This document shows positions 50,206 through 58,640 of a stretch of 64,000 nucleotides of DNA, in pieces; position 1 is the stretch's first letter, and every line of letters starts with the position of its first letter. A model generated the notes under the pieces. It saw nothing but the letters and a program-made list of their open reading frames with translations, searched no databases and was not told the DNA's origin. Source of the DNA: Candidatus Shapirobacteria bacterium. Its GTDB lineage: Bacteria; Patescibacteria; Microgenomatia; UBA12405. The DNA is taken from assembly GCA_028704885.1 (NCBI GenBank), contig JAQWEN010000001.1, forward strand, positions 310,001 to 374,000, in the 5' to 3' direction. The position numbers and the translations under genes were made by a program.

Positions 50206-50252
50206 CCTCTTCGATGTGAACGAAGCGCTCTAACCAACTGAGCTAAACAACC
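50178..50252 (-). tRNA. tRNA-Val(CAC)
   Basis: The acceptor stem is GGTTGTT/AACAACC. The anticodon arm CTTCG-TTCACAT-CGAAG gives CAC. No CCA is encoded. Its 3' half is overlapped by the end of the hydrolase gene on the other strand. Confidence 0.95.
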
Positions 50253-50291
50253 TTGGTGAACTAGATTATACCAAGATCATTAAAATTACAC

Positions 50292-50297
50292 TATAAT
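50292..50297 (+). promoter_or_regulatory. -10 element of lepB (leaderless)
   Basis: TATAAT ends 8 nt before the first ATG (50306). A second ATG follows at once. Confidence 0.5.
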
Positions 50298-50305
50298 TAT
50301 TAATC

Positions 50306-50896
50306 ATGATGAACGAAATTTATAAAAAACAAGGTGGGTCGATCGGTGCTTTTATCTTAGATTTTATCCAGTCGATTGTTTTGGCTTTGGCTGTTTTTGT
50401 ACTTTTATATCTTTTTGTAGCTCAACCAAACGAAGTTAAAGGAAGTTCAATGGTGCCTAATTTTGTAGATAAAGAATTTTTATTAACAGAAAAATTATCT
50501 TATCAATTTGGAACTCCAAAACGAGGTGATGTGGTTATTTTTAAGGCACCAGCAAGTGAGCCTTGTGCAGCTGAAGAATGTGAATATATTAAAAGAATAA
50601 TTGGACTGCCAGGAGACAAAGTGATGGTTAAAGGTGGTCAGGTTTATTTGAATGGTCAATTATTAAATCAGACTTTTTTACCACAAGGAGTAATAAGTGA
50701 TCCGGGGCAATATGCACAAGAAGGATTAGAACAAACAGTTCCAGAAGGTCAATATCTATGTTTTGGTGATAATAGACAACATTCACGAGATGGTCGAGAA
50801 TTTGGTCCAATTAAAAAGGATTTGATTGTAGGAAAAGCTTTTTTTAAGTATTGGCCTTTGACTTCAATCGGTTTAGTTCCAACAGTAAGATTTTAA
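50306..50896 (+). CDS. lepB: Signal peptidase I
   Basis: This peptidase removes signal peptides outside the membrane. A single N-terminal helix (about 18-38) is followed by the catalytic serine in GSSMVPNF (Ser48), PKRGDVVIFKAP (71-82), the general-base lysine in EYIKRIIGLPGD (Lys96) and GDNRQHSRDGREFG (near 152). 196 residues, normal for Gram-positive-type enzymes. It converges with parB with a 4-bp overlap. Confidence 0.96.
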   Translation: MMNEIYKKQGGSIGAFILDFIQSIVLALAVFVLLYLFVAQPNEVKGSSMVPNFVDKEFLLTEKLSYQFGTPKRGDVVIFKAPASEPCAAEECEYIKRIIGLPGDKVMVKGGQVYLNGQLLNQTFLPQGVISDPGQYAQEGLEQTVPEGQYLCFGDNRQHSRDGREFGPIKKDLIVGKAFFKYWPLTSIGLVPTVRF

Positions 50897-51732
50897 TTTT
50901 GGAGATCCTTTTTACAGATTTGTTTGTAGAGATTTTTTAGTTCGTCGAACCTTTGGTCGATTGGTCCTTTAAACTGGAAAGTTACTTTGGTTAAAATATT
51001 GGTTTGAACAATTTTTACAGAAGTGGTTTTATTATTAAAAACAGATTGCATATCTTGGCCAATATTATCGATTTTCGATTTTAAAAATTGAGGTAAATTT
51101 TCTTTAGTAATTGGGACATCGCCTTCTTCTATTTTTTTACGCATTCTTCTGGCAATATCTTCGGCTCGACGAACCGATGCTTTTTCTTTTAAAATAATTT
51201 TGTAGGCCTCAATCATTAAGCGAGTATCCCCTATTCCAGATAAAGCTCGGGCATGACCTTCGCTAATTAATCCAGATAATAAACCATCTTTGATAGCATC
51301 AGGAAGGGTCAATAATTTAAGACAATTAATAACATAGGGAACACTTTTACTAACTTTTTTGGCGATTTGATTATTATCAAAACTAAATTCTTCTTTTAAT
51401 CTTAAAAAAGCTTTTGCTCTTTCCATTGGATTTAAGTCTTTTCGCTGAACATTTTCAACAATGGCCATCTCTAGCATTTGTTGAGGAGTGGTTTCTTTGA
51501 TAATGGCGGGAACGTACTCTAACTTGAGGGTTCTAGCAGCTCGCCAGCGCCTCTCCCCGGCAATTATTTGATATCCGGCTGGAGTTTTAGCAACAATGAG
51601 AGGTTCAAGGATTCCATGTTCTTTAATTGATTCAATTAATTCGGAAATCGATTCTTGATTAATAATACCTCGGGGTTGAAGTGGGTTTGGTTCTAGCTGA
51701 TTGGTTGGAATTTGACTGACCTGTTTCATCAT
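50893..51732 (-). CDS. parB: ParB/Spo0J family chromosome-partitioning protein
   Basis: This DNA-binding CTPase organises the origin region. The N-terminal ParB domain has GERRWRAARTLKLEYVPAI (near 59-77, with the GERR nucleotide motif), followed by ENVQRKDLNPMERAKAF and the helix-turn-helix NQIAKKVSKSVPYVINCLKLL (near 115-137). 279 residues. No parA is adjacent; candidate parS sites were not recognised in the window. Confidence 0.94.
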   Translation of the reverse strand: MMKQVSQIPTNQLEPNPLQPRGIINQESISELIESIKEHGILEPLIVAKTPAGYQIIAGERRWRAARTLKLEYVPAIIKETTPQQMLEMAIVENVQRKDLNPMERAKAFLRLKEEFSFDNNQIAKKVSKSVPYVINCLKLLTLPDAIKDGLLSGLISEGHARALSGIGDTRLMIEAYKIILKEKASVRRAEDIARRMRKKIEEGDVPITKENLPQFLKSKIDNIGQDMQSVFNNKTTSVKIVQTNILTKVTFQFKGPIDQRFDELKNLYKQICKKDLQN

Positions 51733-51798
51733 AGTTAAAGATTACTATGAAAGGCCTCGTGAAAAAAGTATCCAAAAATGATTCAAACTAAATCAAGC

Positions 51799-52050
51799 TT
51801 AACCTTTTATGACAGAAACGATGTTTTTACCAAATTTTTTGAAAAATTTGACAATACCTGGTCTCATGGCATAAATAGTAAAATCTTTGCCAGTTTTTAC
51901 ACCTTTACCAGCATGAAAACTAGAACCAACTTGTCTGATTATAATTTCGCCAACTTTAATTTTTTGACTACCAAAAACTTTAACGCCTCTTCTTTGTCCA
52001 GGTCGATTTGATTTTTGATTTGTTTTACCTTGTGATTTTGTATGTGCCAT
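51799..52050 (-). CDS. rpmA: 50S ribosomal protein L27
   Basis: L27 sits near the peptidyl-transferase centre. It begins MAHTKSQGKTNQ, with RRGVKVFGSQKIKVGEIIIRQ and SSFHAGKGVKTGKDFTIYA matching the family. 83 residues. The N-terminus has no cleavable extension. It lies 3 nt after rplU in the conserved rplU-rpmA pair. Confidence 0.95.
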   Translation of the reverse strand: MAHTKSQGKTNQKSNRPGQRRGVKVFGSQKIKVGEIIIRQVGSSFHAGKGVKTGKDFTIYAMRPGIVKFFKKFGKNIVSVIKG

Positions 52051-52053
52051 AGT

Positions 52054-52368
52054 TTAGAAATTAATTTTGGTAATTTGGATTTCGCTTAATTGAGCTCGAA
52101 AACCAGTGGTTTTTCGATAACGTGATTTTGATTTATATTTAAAAACTTTAAGTTTTTCACCTTGAAAATGTTTTAAAACTTTAAATTCAACAGAAGCATC
52201 TTTGACAGTTGGAGTACCAACTTTAACTTTGTCTTCATTAACAATCAATAAAACTTGATCAGTTGTGGATTTTTCGCCTTCTTTAAGATCCAAAAGGTCG
52301 ACAACGATTTTTTGATTTTCTTCGATTTGATGTTGGGTGCCAGAAATGGCAATAACGGCGTATTTCAT
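52054..52368 (-). CDS. rplU: 50S ribosomal protein L21
   Basis: This is a 23S rRNA-binding protein of 104 residues. KYAVIAISGTQHQIEENQKIVVDLL at the start and VLKHFQGEKLKVFKYKSKSRYRKTTGFR near the end match the family's usual layout, including the final basic signature. TATAAT ends 8 nt before the ATG, so it is probably leaderless. Confidence 0.95.
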   Translation of the reverse strand: MKYAVIAISGTQHQIEENQKIVVDLLDLKEGEKSTTDQVLLIVNEDKVKVGTPTVKDASVEFKVLKHFQGEKLKVFKYKSKSRYRKTTGFRAQLSEIQITKINF

Positions 52369-52376
52369 ACTTTTGA

Positions 52377-52382
52377 ATTATA
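52377..52382 (-). promoter_or_regulatory. -10 element of rplU-rpmA (leaderless)
   Basis: A perfect minus-strand TATAAT is followed by 8 nt (TCAAAAGT) and the rplU ATG. Confidence 0.55.
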
Positions 52383-52415
52383 ACATAGGAAATGAACTTG
52401 ACAAGATAAAGATTA

Positions 52416-53411
52416 TTAAGATGAATAGATGATTCCGAGAGAAAAAAGTAAAGTCATTATCGATGAACCACCAACAGAAATAAAAGGTAAAGGAATACCA
52501 GTTACCGGTAAGAGACCAATGTTCATACCGATATTAATAAAAGTCTGGATCCAAATTTGAATGGCAATACCAAGAGTAAACAAAAATAATGCCCTATTTT
52601 TAGTTGAAAAAGCTTTGTTAAAAAGAGAACTGACGAGTAAATAATAAGCAAATAAAACAATGGTAATACCAATAAAACCTAGTTCTTCGGCAGTGGTAGC
52701 AAACATAAAATCGGTGTGTTTTTCGGGTAAAAATAATAATTGTCCCTGAGTCCCCTTTTTGTAACCTTTGCCAAAAAAACCACCGGAACCAATAGCAATT
52801 TGAGATTGAATAACATTGTAACCTTCGCCTAAAGGATCAGCCTTTGGATTTAAAAAAGTAGTAATTCTTTTTTGCTGGTAATCATGTAAGACGTATTTGT
52901 AGACAAGAGGAGAAATTAGAATAAAAATTAAGCCTAAAATAAGGGAAAGACGAAGTAATTTTTTGTTATATAGAATAATAGGAATAATTAAAAAGAAAAC
53001 GGAAATAGCACTGCCAAGATCTGGTTGCGCCATAATAATGGCGACGGGAATAAAATGAAAAAGAGGAAGATTAGTGGTGGCTAAAAATGACATGAGCCAT
53101 GGTTTAACCAATTCTGACGGTTGAAGAGTAAGTCCAGCGAAATAAATCCATCGACGGGATCCTCGAGTAATACTATTTAAAATAATTGGGAGAAACAGAA
53201 GAATACAGCTGGTAATGAAAATTGGCCATTTATAAGAACTGAGTTGTTTTAAATTTATTTGTTTGCCGATGAAAAATAAAATTAAACCTAAAAACCAGGC
53301 GATTAATTGCTTAAAAACCAAATTGGGAGCAATCGAACTGATCATCAAAATGTTGATACAAAAAAGAACAGACAAACTAATTAAAGTTGGTAACCATAGT
53401 GATCTCGACAT
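52416..53411 (-). CDS. rodA: RodA-type SEDS peptidoglycan glycosyltransferase
   Basis: This polytopic membrane enzyme polymerises lipid II with a class B PBP. About ten helices are predicted. SEDS signatures: RWIYFAGLTLQPSELVKPW (near 86-104), AQPDLGSAISVFF (near 128), LPEKHTDFMFATTAEELGFIG (near 229-249) and GIPLPFISVGGSS (near 308-320). 331 residues. A second SEDS gene (ftsW) lies in the division cluster, so this one is assigned to elongation by exclusion. Confidence 0.9.
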   Translation of the reverse strand: MSRSLWLPTLISLSVLFCINILMISSIAPNLVFKQLIAWFLGLILFFIGKQINLKQLSSYKWPIFITSCILLFLPIILNSITRGSRRWIYFAGLTLQPSELVKPWLMSFLATTNLPLFHFIPVAIIMAQPDLGSAISVFFLIIPIILYNKKLLRLSLILGLIFILISPLVYKYVLHDYQQKRITTFLNPKADPLGEGYNVIQSQIAIGSGGFFGKGYKKGTQGQLLFLPEKHTDFMFATTAEELGFIGITIVLFAYYLLVSSLFNKAFSTKNRALFLFTLGIAIQIWIQTFINIGMNIGLLPVTGIPLPFISVGGSSIMTLLFSLGIIYSS

Positions 53412-53420
53412 TAGACAAGT

Positions 53421-56246
53421 TTAACTTATTTTTTCAATCTTAATGTTTTCTGATTTCTCGATAATTGTCCCGAGTGTTTTTGACAAAATTTCTTTTTCAA
53501 AATTAATTGGCCAATCGGGAGCAAAAATTTTAATTTTATCTTTTAAAGATAATTGATTTTCTTTGCGAAGACTTTGGATTTGGCGAATTAAATCTCTGGC
53601 ATCACCTTCGGCTTTTAATTCGGGAGTGATGTTAGTATCTAAAATAACTGTTAAATTATTTTTAGATAAATTTATTTCAACTTCTTTGACATTTAATTCA
53701 TTTTTAATAATTTCAATCAAATTAGAATCTAGATCAATTTTTTTAGAATTACTAACAGTGGCTTTTAAAAGAGGTTGTCTGGTGCTTAAATTGTTAGTTT
53801 TTCGAATCATATTCCCCTGTTCACAAATTTCTCGAACATAAAGCATATTGTCTAATAATTGTTGATCAATAGATTTAGTTTCTGGATAAAGTTCCAAATG
53901 AACAGATTCTTTGGCATTGGAATCAAAAGGTAAAACTAGATTTTGCCAAAAATATTCAGTGATAAAAGGAATTAATGGAGCTGCAGTTTTAGTAAATTGA
54001 ACTAAAACCTGCCAAAGAGTTTGAAGAGCTTCTTTATCGCCATTAACAAATCGATCTCGTGACTGACGAATGTACCAACGAGATAAATCTTCGATATATG
54101 GAGTTACTAATTTAACAGCATTAGGAATAATATATTTGTCTAATTCTTGGGCAAATTCTTGAGTAAATTGATCAGTTCTAGTAATTATCCATTGATCCAA
54201 AACATTTAAATTTTTAATTTTTAATTCAAAATTTTTAATTTCTATATCTGGAGTCCAATCGTGCATTTGGGAATAAGTGCTGAGATATTTAAGACAATTC
54301 CAAAGAGGTAAAAGAACAAATTTGACTTTGTCTTCGATTTCTTTTTCATTGATGTTCATATTTTCACCAACCATAATGACACTGCTCATTAAATAGAGAC
54401 GCATGGCTTCGCCGCCGTATTTTTGAAGAACCATTTTAGTATCAGGATAATTTTTGAAAAGTTTACTCATTTTGCGGCCATCGTTACCCATAATAGTGCC
54501 AGTGACAACACAATTTTTGAAGGATTCTGATTGAAAAAGAGCATTGGACAAAACATGAAGAGTGTAAAACCAACCTCGAGTTTGGCCGATATATTCGATG
54601 ATATAGTCAGCGGGGAATTCTTTTTCTAGTTGTTCTTTATTTTCAAAAGGATAATGTCTTTCGGCATAAGGCATGGAGCCAGATTCAAACCAACAGTCTA
54701 AAACTTCGGGAACTCGATGAACTTCTTGGCCACATTTATCACACTTAATGGTGACTTCATCAATATCTGGTTTATGAAGATTGGTTACTTTTTTACCAGA
54801 TCTGGCTTCTAAATCAGCGATAGATGAAGGAACATAACGCTGGCCACAATCACATTCCCAAACTGGAATTGGAGAGGCCCAATAACGAGAACGAGAAAGA
54901 CACCAATCAGGAGCAGTTTCAATCCCCTGTCCAAAACGACCATTTTTAATATGATCTGGAACCCAATTAATTTTTTGATTGGTAGATTTCATGCCATCTT
55001 TAATTGATTGGACATTTAAATACCATGCGGTTTGAGATTTGTAGATTAAAGGAGTGCCACAGCGATAGCAAAAAGGATAACTGTGTTTAATTTTTTCTTC
55101 TTTGAAAATTAAATTTCTGGATTTTAAATCATCAATAACCAAAGGATCGGCTTTTTTAACAAAAAGGCCAGCGAAAGGAGTAACTTGGTCAATTATTTTA
55201 CCTTCATCATCGACATGATCGATAACGGATAAATTATTGGCTTTACCAAAAGCAGAATCGTCTTCACCAAAACCTGGAGCAATGTGAACAATTCCAGTGC
55301 CGTCGGTCATTGAGACAAAATCAGCGTGATAAATTTTATAATCAGTTGAAGTTACTTCAAAAAAATTATAGAGAGGTTCATAAGAAAGACCAATTAAATC
55401 CTGACCTTTAAATTCTTTAACTATTTTATATTCTTGATTAGCTAAAACTGATTCAAGTCGAGCCTTGGCGAGAATAATATTTTCATTATTAATATTAATT
55501 TCAACATAATCCTCATCTTTATTGATAGCTAGAGCTAAATTGCCAGGAAGAGTCCAAGGAGTAGTGGTCCAAGCCAAGATAAAAGCATCACGATCTTTTA
55601 ATTTAAATTTTATAGAAATAGCTGGATCTTCAACATCTTTGTAGGAATTATCCATGGCGATTTCGAAGTTGGAAAGAGGAGTGGAACAGCGAGGACAATA
55701 AAGGGAAATACGACGACCTTTGTAAATTAAACCTTTTTTATAAAGTTCGGAAAAAACCCACATAACACTTTCCATATAATTTAAATCCATGGTTTTGTAG
55801 GCGTGTTCGATATCGACCCAACGGCCAATATGATCGATATACCAAGGCCATTCTTGAGAAACATTTTGAACGTAGGAATAACATTCTTCGATATATTTTT
55901 TAACACCAATTTGTTCAATGTCTTTTTTGGATTTTAAACCAAGTTTTTCTTCAACTTTATTTTCAGCTGGAAGACCATGGCAATCCCAACCCCAAACTCG
56001 TTTAACTTTTTTACCTTTCATGGTTTGATATCGAGGAATAATATCTTTGGCGATACTGGACAATAAATGACCATGATGAGGCATACCGGTAATAAAAGGA
56101 GGGCCGTCGTAAAAAGTGTAAGTATTATCAGCTGGTCTTTGATCAACTGATTTCTCAAAAATTTTATTTTCTTTCCAAAAAGAAATTATCTCTTCTTCGA
56201 GAGCGGGGAAACTTTGGTTTTGAGGAATATCTTTAAACCTAGACAT
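53421..56246 (-). CDS. ileS: Isoleucyl-tRNA synthetase, eukaryotic-like (type 2)
   Basis: This is a class I synthetase of 941 residues. The HIGH-type motif reads MPHHGH (near 54-59), and KMSKLFKNYPD carries the KMSKS-type loop (near 597). DGPPFITGMPHHGHLL and GWDCHGLPAENKVEEKLG are typical of the type 2 IleRS found in eukaryotes, archaea and some bacteria, a type linked to mupirocin tolerance. The editing domain is present, with the TTTPWTLPGN motif near 228. TATAAT ends 8 nt before the ATG. Confidence 0.95.
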   Translation of the reverse strand: MSRFKDIPQNQSFPALEEEIISFWKENKIFEKSVDQRPADNTYTFYDGPPFITGMPHHGHLLSSIAKDIIPRYQTMKGKKVKRVWGWDCHGLPAENKVEEKLGLKSKKDIEQIGVKKYIEECYSYVQNVSQEWPWYIDHIGRWVDIEHAYKTMDLNYMESVMWVFSELYKKGLIYKGRRISLYCPRCSTPLSNFEIAMDNSYKDVEDPAISIKFKLKDRDAFILAWTTTPWTLPGNLALAINKDEDYVEININNENIILAKARLESVLANQEYKIVKEFKGQDLIGLSYEPLYNFFEVTSTDYKIYHADFVSMTDGTGIVHIAPGFGEDDSAFGKANNLSVIDHVDDEGKIIDQVTPFAGLFVKKADPLVIDDLKSRNLIFKEEKIKHSYPFCYRCGTPLIYKSQTAWYLNVQSIKDGMKSTNQKINWVPDHIKNGRFGQGIETAPDWCLSRSRYWASPIPVWECDCGQRYVPSSIADLEARSGKKVTNLHKPDIDEVTIKCDKCGQEVHRVPEVLDCWFESGSMPYAERHYPFENKEQLEKEFPADYIIEYIGQTRGWFYTLHVLSNALFQSESFKNCVVTGTIMGNDGRKMSKLFKNYPDTKMVLQKYGGEAMRLYLMSSVIMVGENMNINEKEIEDKVKFVLLPLWNCLKYLSTYSQMHDWTPDIEIKNFELKIKNLNVLDQWIITRTDQFTQEFAQELDKYIIPNAVKLVTPYIEDLSRWYIRQSRDRFVNGDKEALQTLWQVLVQFTKTAAPLIPFITEYFWQNLVLPFDSNAKESVHLELYPETKSIDQQLLDNMLYVREICEQGNMIRKTNNLSTRQPLLKATVSNSKKIDLDSNLIEIIKNELNVKEVEINLSKNNLTVILDTNITPELKAEGDARDLIRQIQSLRKENQLSLKDKIKIFAPDWPINFEKEILSKTLGTIIEKSENIKIEKIS

Positions 56247-56254
56247 ATGGTCTT

Positions 56255-56260
56255 ATTATA
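56255..56260 (-). promoter_or_regulatory. -10 element of ileS (leaderless)
   Basis: A perfect minus-strand TATAAT is followed by 8 nt (AAGACCAT) and the ileS ATG. Confidence 0.6.
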
Positions 56261-56282
56261 CACTAGATTTGTGGCTAAAATA

Positions 56283-56343
56283 TTGACTTTTTAACTAATT
56301 AATGATATTATAGGTTAGTTTAATGATAAAATCATTTAACTAA
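56283..56343 (+). promoter_or_regulatory. Strong promoter and structured leader of the 56445 gene
   Basis: TTGACT, a 17-nt spacer and TATTAT. The leader starts with TTAGTTTAATGAT-AAA-ATCATTTAACTAA (56315-56343), 12 of 13 pairs. The related half-site TTAACTAATTAATGAT lies in the promoter spacer, suggesting a repressor operator. A second hairpin (ACTCAGAA/TTCTGGGT) follows near 56361-56383. Confidence 0.6.
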
Positions 56344-56444
56344 TACAAATCTTTTTTATCACTCAGAAACATTGCTTCTGGGTTCTATATATAAAAGATA
56401 GATCTTGAAAAAATTGTCCAATAACTTGATAGAAAGGGATTTTT

Positions 56445-56780
56445 ATGAAAAGTTTGATTAAGTTTGTCTTGTTTTTCATGGTAATTGCCCTTGTCGTTTT
56501 GTTTGTTTCATTGATTATTAATGCTACTGATCATTTCAGTTTCAAAACAATTGATAAATTAACTATTTTAGACGACGATTCTATCGTGTTTATTCCAGAG
56601 GGATCTTTCATTTTAGGTGATGCCTACGAAACAGTTGAAATTGGTGGTCAAATGATCAATCAATCAAAAATACCGGAAAATAAAAAAATAGGCAAAGAGA
56701 CATTGATCAAAGTTGATTACAAATGTGTTGTTTACTTTGACAATGAACAGAATGAAGCGCTTAAATTATTGGGTAATTAA
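56445..56780 (+). CDS. Orphan small membrane protein with structured leader
   Basis: No family was recognised. The 111-residue protein has one N-terminal membrane helix (about 8-27, FVLFFMVIALVVLFVSLII) and a beta-rich domain likely outside the cell. AAAGGGA precedes the ATG by 5 nt. A leader of about 125 nt, a good promoter and a long terminator make this a self-contained, probably regulated transcription unit, unlike the surrounding leaderless genes. Confidence 0.7.
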   Translation: MKSLIKFVLFFMVIALVVLFVSLIINATDHFSFKTIDKLTILDDDSIVFIPEGSFILGDAYETVEIGGQMINQSKIPENKKIGKETLIKVDYKCVVYFDNEQNEALKLLGN

Positions 56781-56785
56781 AAAAT

Positions 56786-56858
56786 AAACGGTCGAGAGAA
56801 AAAATGAAGTGGTGCCAATTTGGTATCAACGAATTTTATTTTCCGACCGTTTTTTTTT
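56786..56858 (+). terminator. Long terminator hairpin of the 56445 gene
   Basis: AAACGGTCG (56786-56794) pairs with CGACCGTTT (56844-56852), enclosing an imperfect extended stem, and is followed by a run of T. Confidence 0.75.
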
Positions 56859-56922
56859 GCAAAAAATTGATTTTTTTCTATATTAGTGGTAAAAGTTGGT
56901 TAGCTAATTTAAATTAAAAATT

Positions 56923-57042
56923 AAAAGCGATAGCGCTTTTTATATAAAGATTTAAATAAAGGTCTTTGACAGATTGAAGGAGGGAAAAGAATTAAAAAAT
57001 TTAAAGGAGGTTTGGTTGATAATATTATTTATTGAGGCTTAG
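56923..57042 (+). promoter_or_regulatory. Leader region with two Shine-Dalgarno-led mini-ORFs before the 57083 gene
   Basis: After a hairpin AAAAGCG-ATAG-CGCTTTT (56923-56940), GAAGGAGGG (56976-56984) precedes an ATT-started 14-codon frame (56991-57035). AAAGGAGG (57003-57010) precedes a TTG-started 8-codon frame (57016-57042). Both Shine-Dalgarno sequences are near perfect and have no other gene to serve. Confidence 0.45.
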
Positions 57043-57051
57043 ACTTATTTA

Positions 57052-57090
57052 ATGATGGTAGAAAGAGAGGTTTTGAAAGATAATGGTTAA
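57052..57090 (+). CDS. Possible 12-codon upstream ORF overlapping the next start
   Basis: ATGATG at 57052 opens a 12-residue frame (MMVEREVLKDNG) whose TAA overlaps the ATG at 57083, the geometry of translational coupling. It is too short to support on coding grounds alone. Confidence 0.3.
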   Translation: MMVEREVLKDNG

Positions 57091-57382
57091 GACAAGTTTA
57101 ATGATGACTAGTAAAAGAGATATAGAGTCTTTTGGTATCACCAGGTTGTTGGCTTTTGTTTTTAACATAAAAAAAGAACTTTTTTCGATTCAATATATGT
57201 GTAGCTCGATGCCAATTTTGGCAATGATGCAAATTTATCAGGTTGAAGAGAAGACTCTTTGTTTATTCAAAGAATATAATGGCTGTTTAATTGATGATCT
57301 TGAAATGAAAAGACGATTAGGCGCTTTAGAAGATGAGGTGGCAAAGATTTGTCAAAATTTTACTATTCCTATTTTTTCCTGA
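57083..57382 (+). CDS. Orphan hypothetical protein of 99 residues
   Basis: The protein is not recognised. It is soluble and mostly alpha-helical, with three internal cysteines and a methionine-rich stretch (MCSSMPILAMMQIYQ, near 38-52). The C-terminal half looks like a coiled coil (LEMKRRLGALEDEVAKICQ). It is preceded by a leader with strong Shine-Dalgarno sequences and mini-ORFs and followed by its own terminator, like the genes at 11125 and 56445. Confidence 0.55.
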   Translation: MVKTSLMMTSKRDIESFGITRLLAFVFNIKKELFSIQYMCSSMPILAMMQIYQVEEKTLCLFKEYNGCLIDDLEMKRRLGALEDEVAKICQNFTIPIFS

Positions 57383-57416
57383 GATTTATAGAAAGCGGCT
57401 GAAAGCTAAAATGATT

Positions 57417-57435
57417 AATACCTTGGGTATTTTTT
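57417..57435 (+). terminator. Terminator after the 57083 gene
   Basis: AATACC-TTG-GGTATT followed by TTTT. It sits just before the convergent ftsZ stop. Confidence 0.6.
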
Positions 57436-57461
57436 GTTTTAGTGAGTAGGTCGTTTTTATT

Positions 57462-58637
57462 TTAATTATTTTTTCTTAAAAAGGCTGGAATGTCGTATTC
57501 GTCGACAATATCAATTCCGGCGGGAACTTCTTTGTTGTCTAAAAATTCTTTTATTTGATTGTCGCTAAGTTCGTTGGGTGTTAATAGATTATTATCTGAT
57601 TTTTGGGTATTTTCTGCTTTAGGCATATTAATTAAAGTTGGTTGAGGTTTTTTTATATGCTGATAAAGACTGGCGCGATTAGAGTCAAAACCAGTAGCAA
57701 TGACAGAAATTTTTACTTTGCCTTTTAGATCATTATCAATGGTGGCACCAAAAATAATATTGGCGTCAGGAGCGGTTCTTTCAGTAATAGTTCTAGCGGC
57801 TTCTTCAATTTCGGCCATGGTAATGTCGGGTCCACCAGTAACATTAATTAAAACTCCTCTAGCACCTTCAATATTGACCTCGATAAGGGGAGAATTGACG
57901 GCATCTTCGACGGCTTTTTGAACTTTATTTTCACCTTCAGCCTCGCCTACTCCCATTAACGCCGAACCAGCATTGCTCATAACAGTCTTAATGTCAGCAA
58001 AATCGAGATTGATTAAACCTGGAACGGTAATTAAATCGGCAATAGCTTTAGTGCCCTTACTTAAAACAGAATCGGCAATTTTAAAAGCTTCAAGAAGAGT
58101 GGCCTTAGTATTAACAACTTCCATGACTTTTTGGTTGGGAATGACAATTAAGGTATCGACATTTTCTCTTAATTGAGAAATTCCTTCTTCGGCATTGGTC
58201 ATACGACGAGTACCTTCGAATAAAAATGGTTTAGTGACAACTCCGATAGTTAAAATACCTAATTCTTTTTTAGCAATTTGAGCAATAAGCGGAGCAGCTC
58301 CAGTACAAGTGCCTCCACCCATGCCGCCAGTAATAAAAACCATGTCGGTGCCTTCCAATACTTCTTTAATCCTTTCTTTGGATTCTTCGGCAGCTTTTTG
58401 ACCAATTTGAGGATTACCGCCAGCCCCTAAACCCTTAGTTAATTTTTCGCCAATTTGAATTTTAACTGAGGCTAGAGAATTTAATAAAGCTTGAGAATCG
58501 GTATTAACAGAAATAAAATCGACGCCTTTAATGGAATCTTCTAAAATCATTGAATTAATGGCATTATTACCACCGCCACCAACTCCGATGACTTTTATTT
58601 TGGCAAATTGTCCAGTGAGAGTTTTAATTAATCCCAT
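57462..58637 (-). CDS. ftsZ: Cell-division tubulin homologue FtsZ
   Basis: The GTPase forms the division ring. The nucleotide-binding VGGGGNNAINSM (near 19-30), the tubulin signature GGGTCTG (107-113, with Cys for the usual Gly) and the synergy loop NLDFADIKTVM (near 200) are intact. A variable linker (from about 320) leads to the C-terminal DEYDIPAFLRKN, the peptide that binds FtsA. 391 residues. It follows ftsA by 3 nt. Confidence 0.97.
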   Translation of the reverse strand: MGLIKTLTGQFAKIKVIGVGGGGNNAINSMILEDSIKGVDFISVNTDSQALLNSLASVKIQIGEKLTKGLGAGGNPQIGQKAAEESKERIKEVLEGTDMVFITGGMGGGTCTGAAPLIAQIAKKELGILTIGVVTKPFLFEGTRRMTNAEEGISQLRENVDTLIVIPNQKVMEVVNTKATLLEAFKIADSVLSKGTKAIADLITVPGLINLDFADIKTVMSNAGSALMGVGEAEGENKVQKAVEDAVNSPLIEVNIEGARGVLINVTGGPDITMAEIEEAARTITERTAPDANIIFGATIDNDLKGKVKISVIATGFDSNRASLYQHIKKPQPTLINMPKAENTQKSDNNLLTPNELSDNQIKEFLDNKEVPAGIDIVDEYDIPAFLRKNN

Positions 58638-58640
58638 ATA

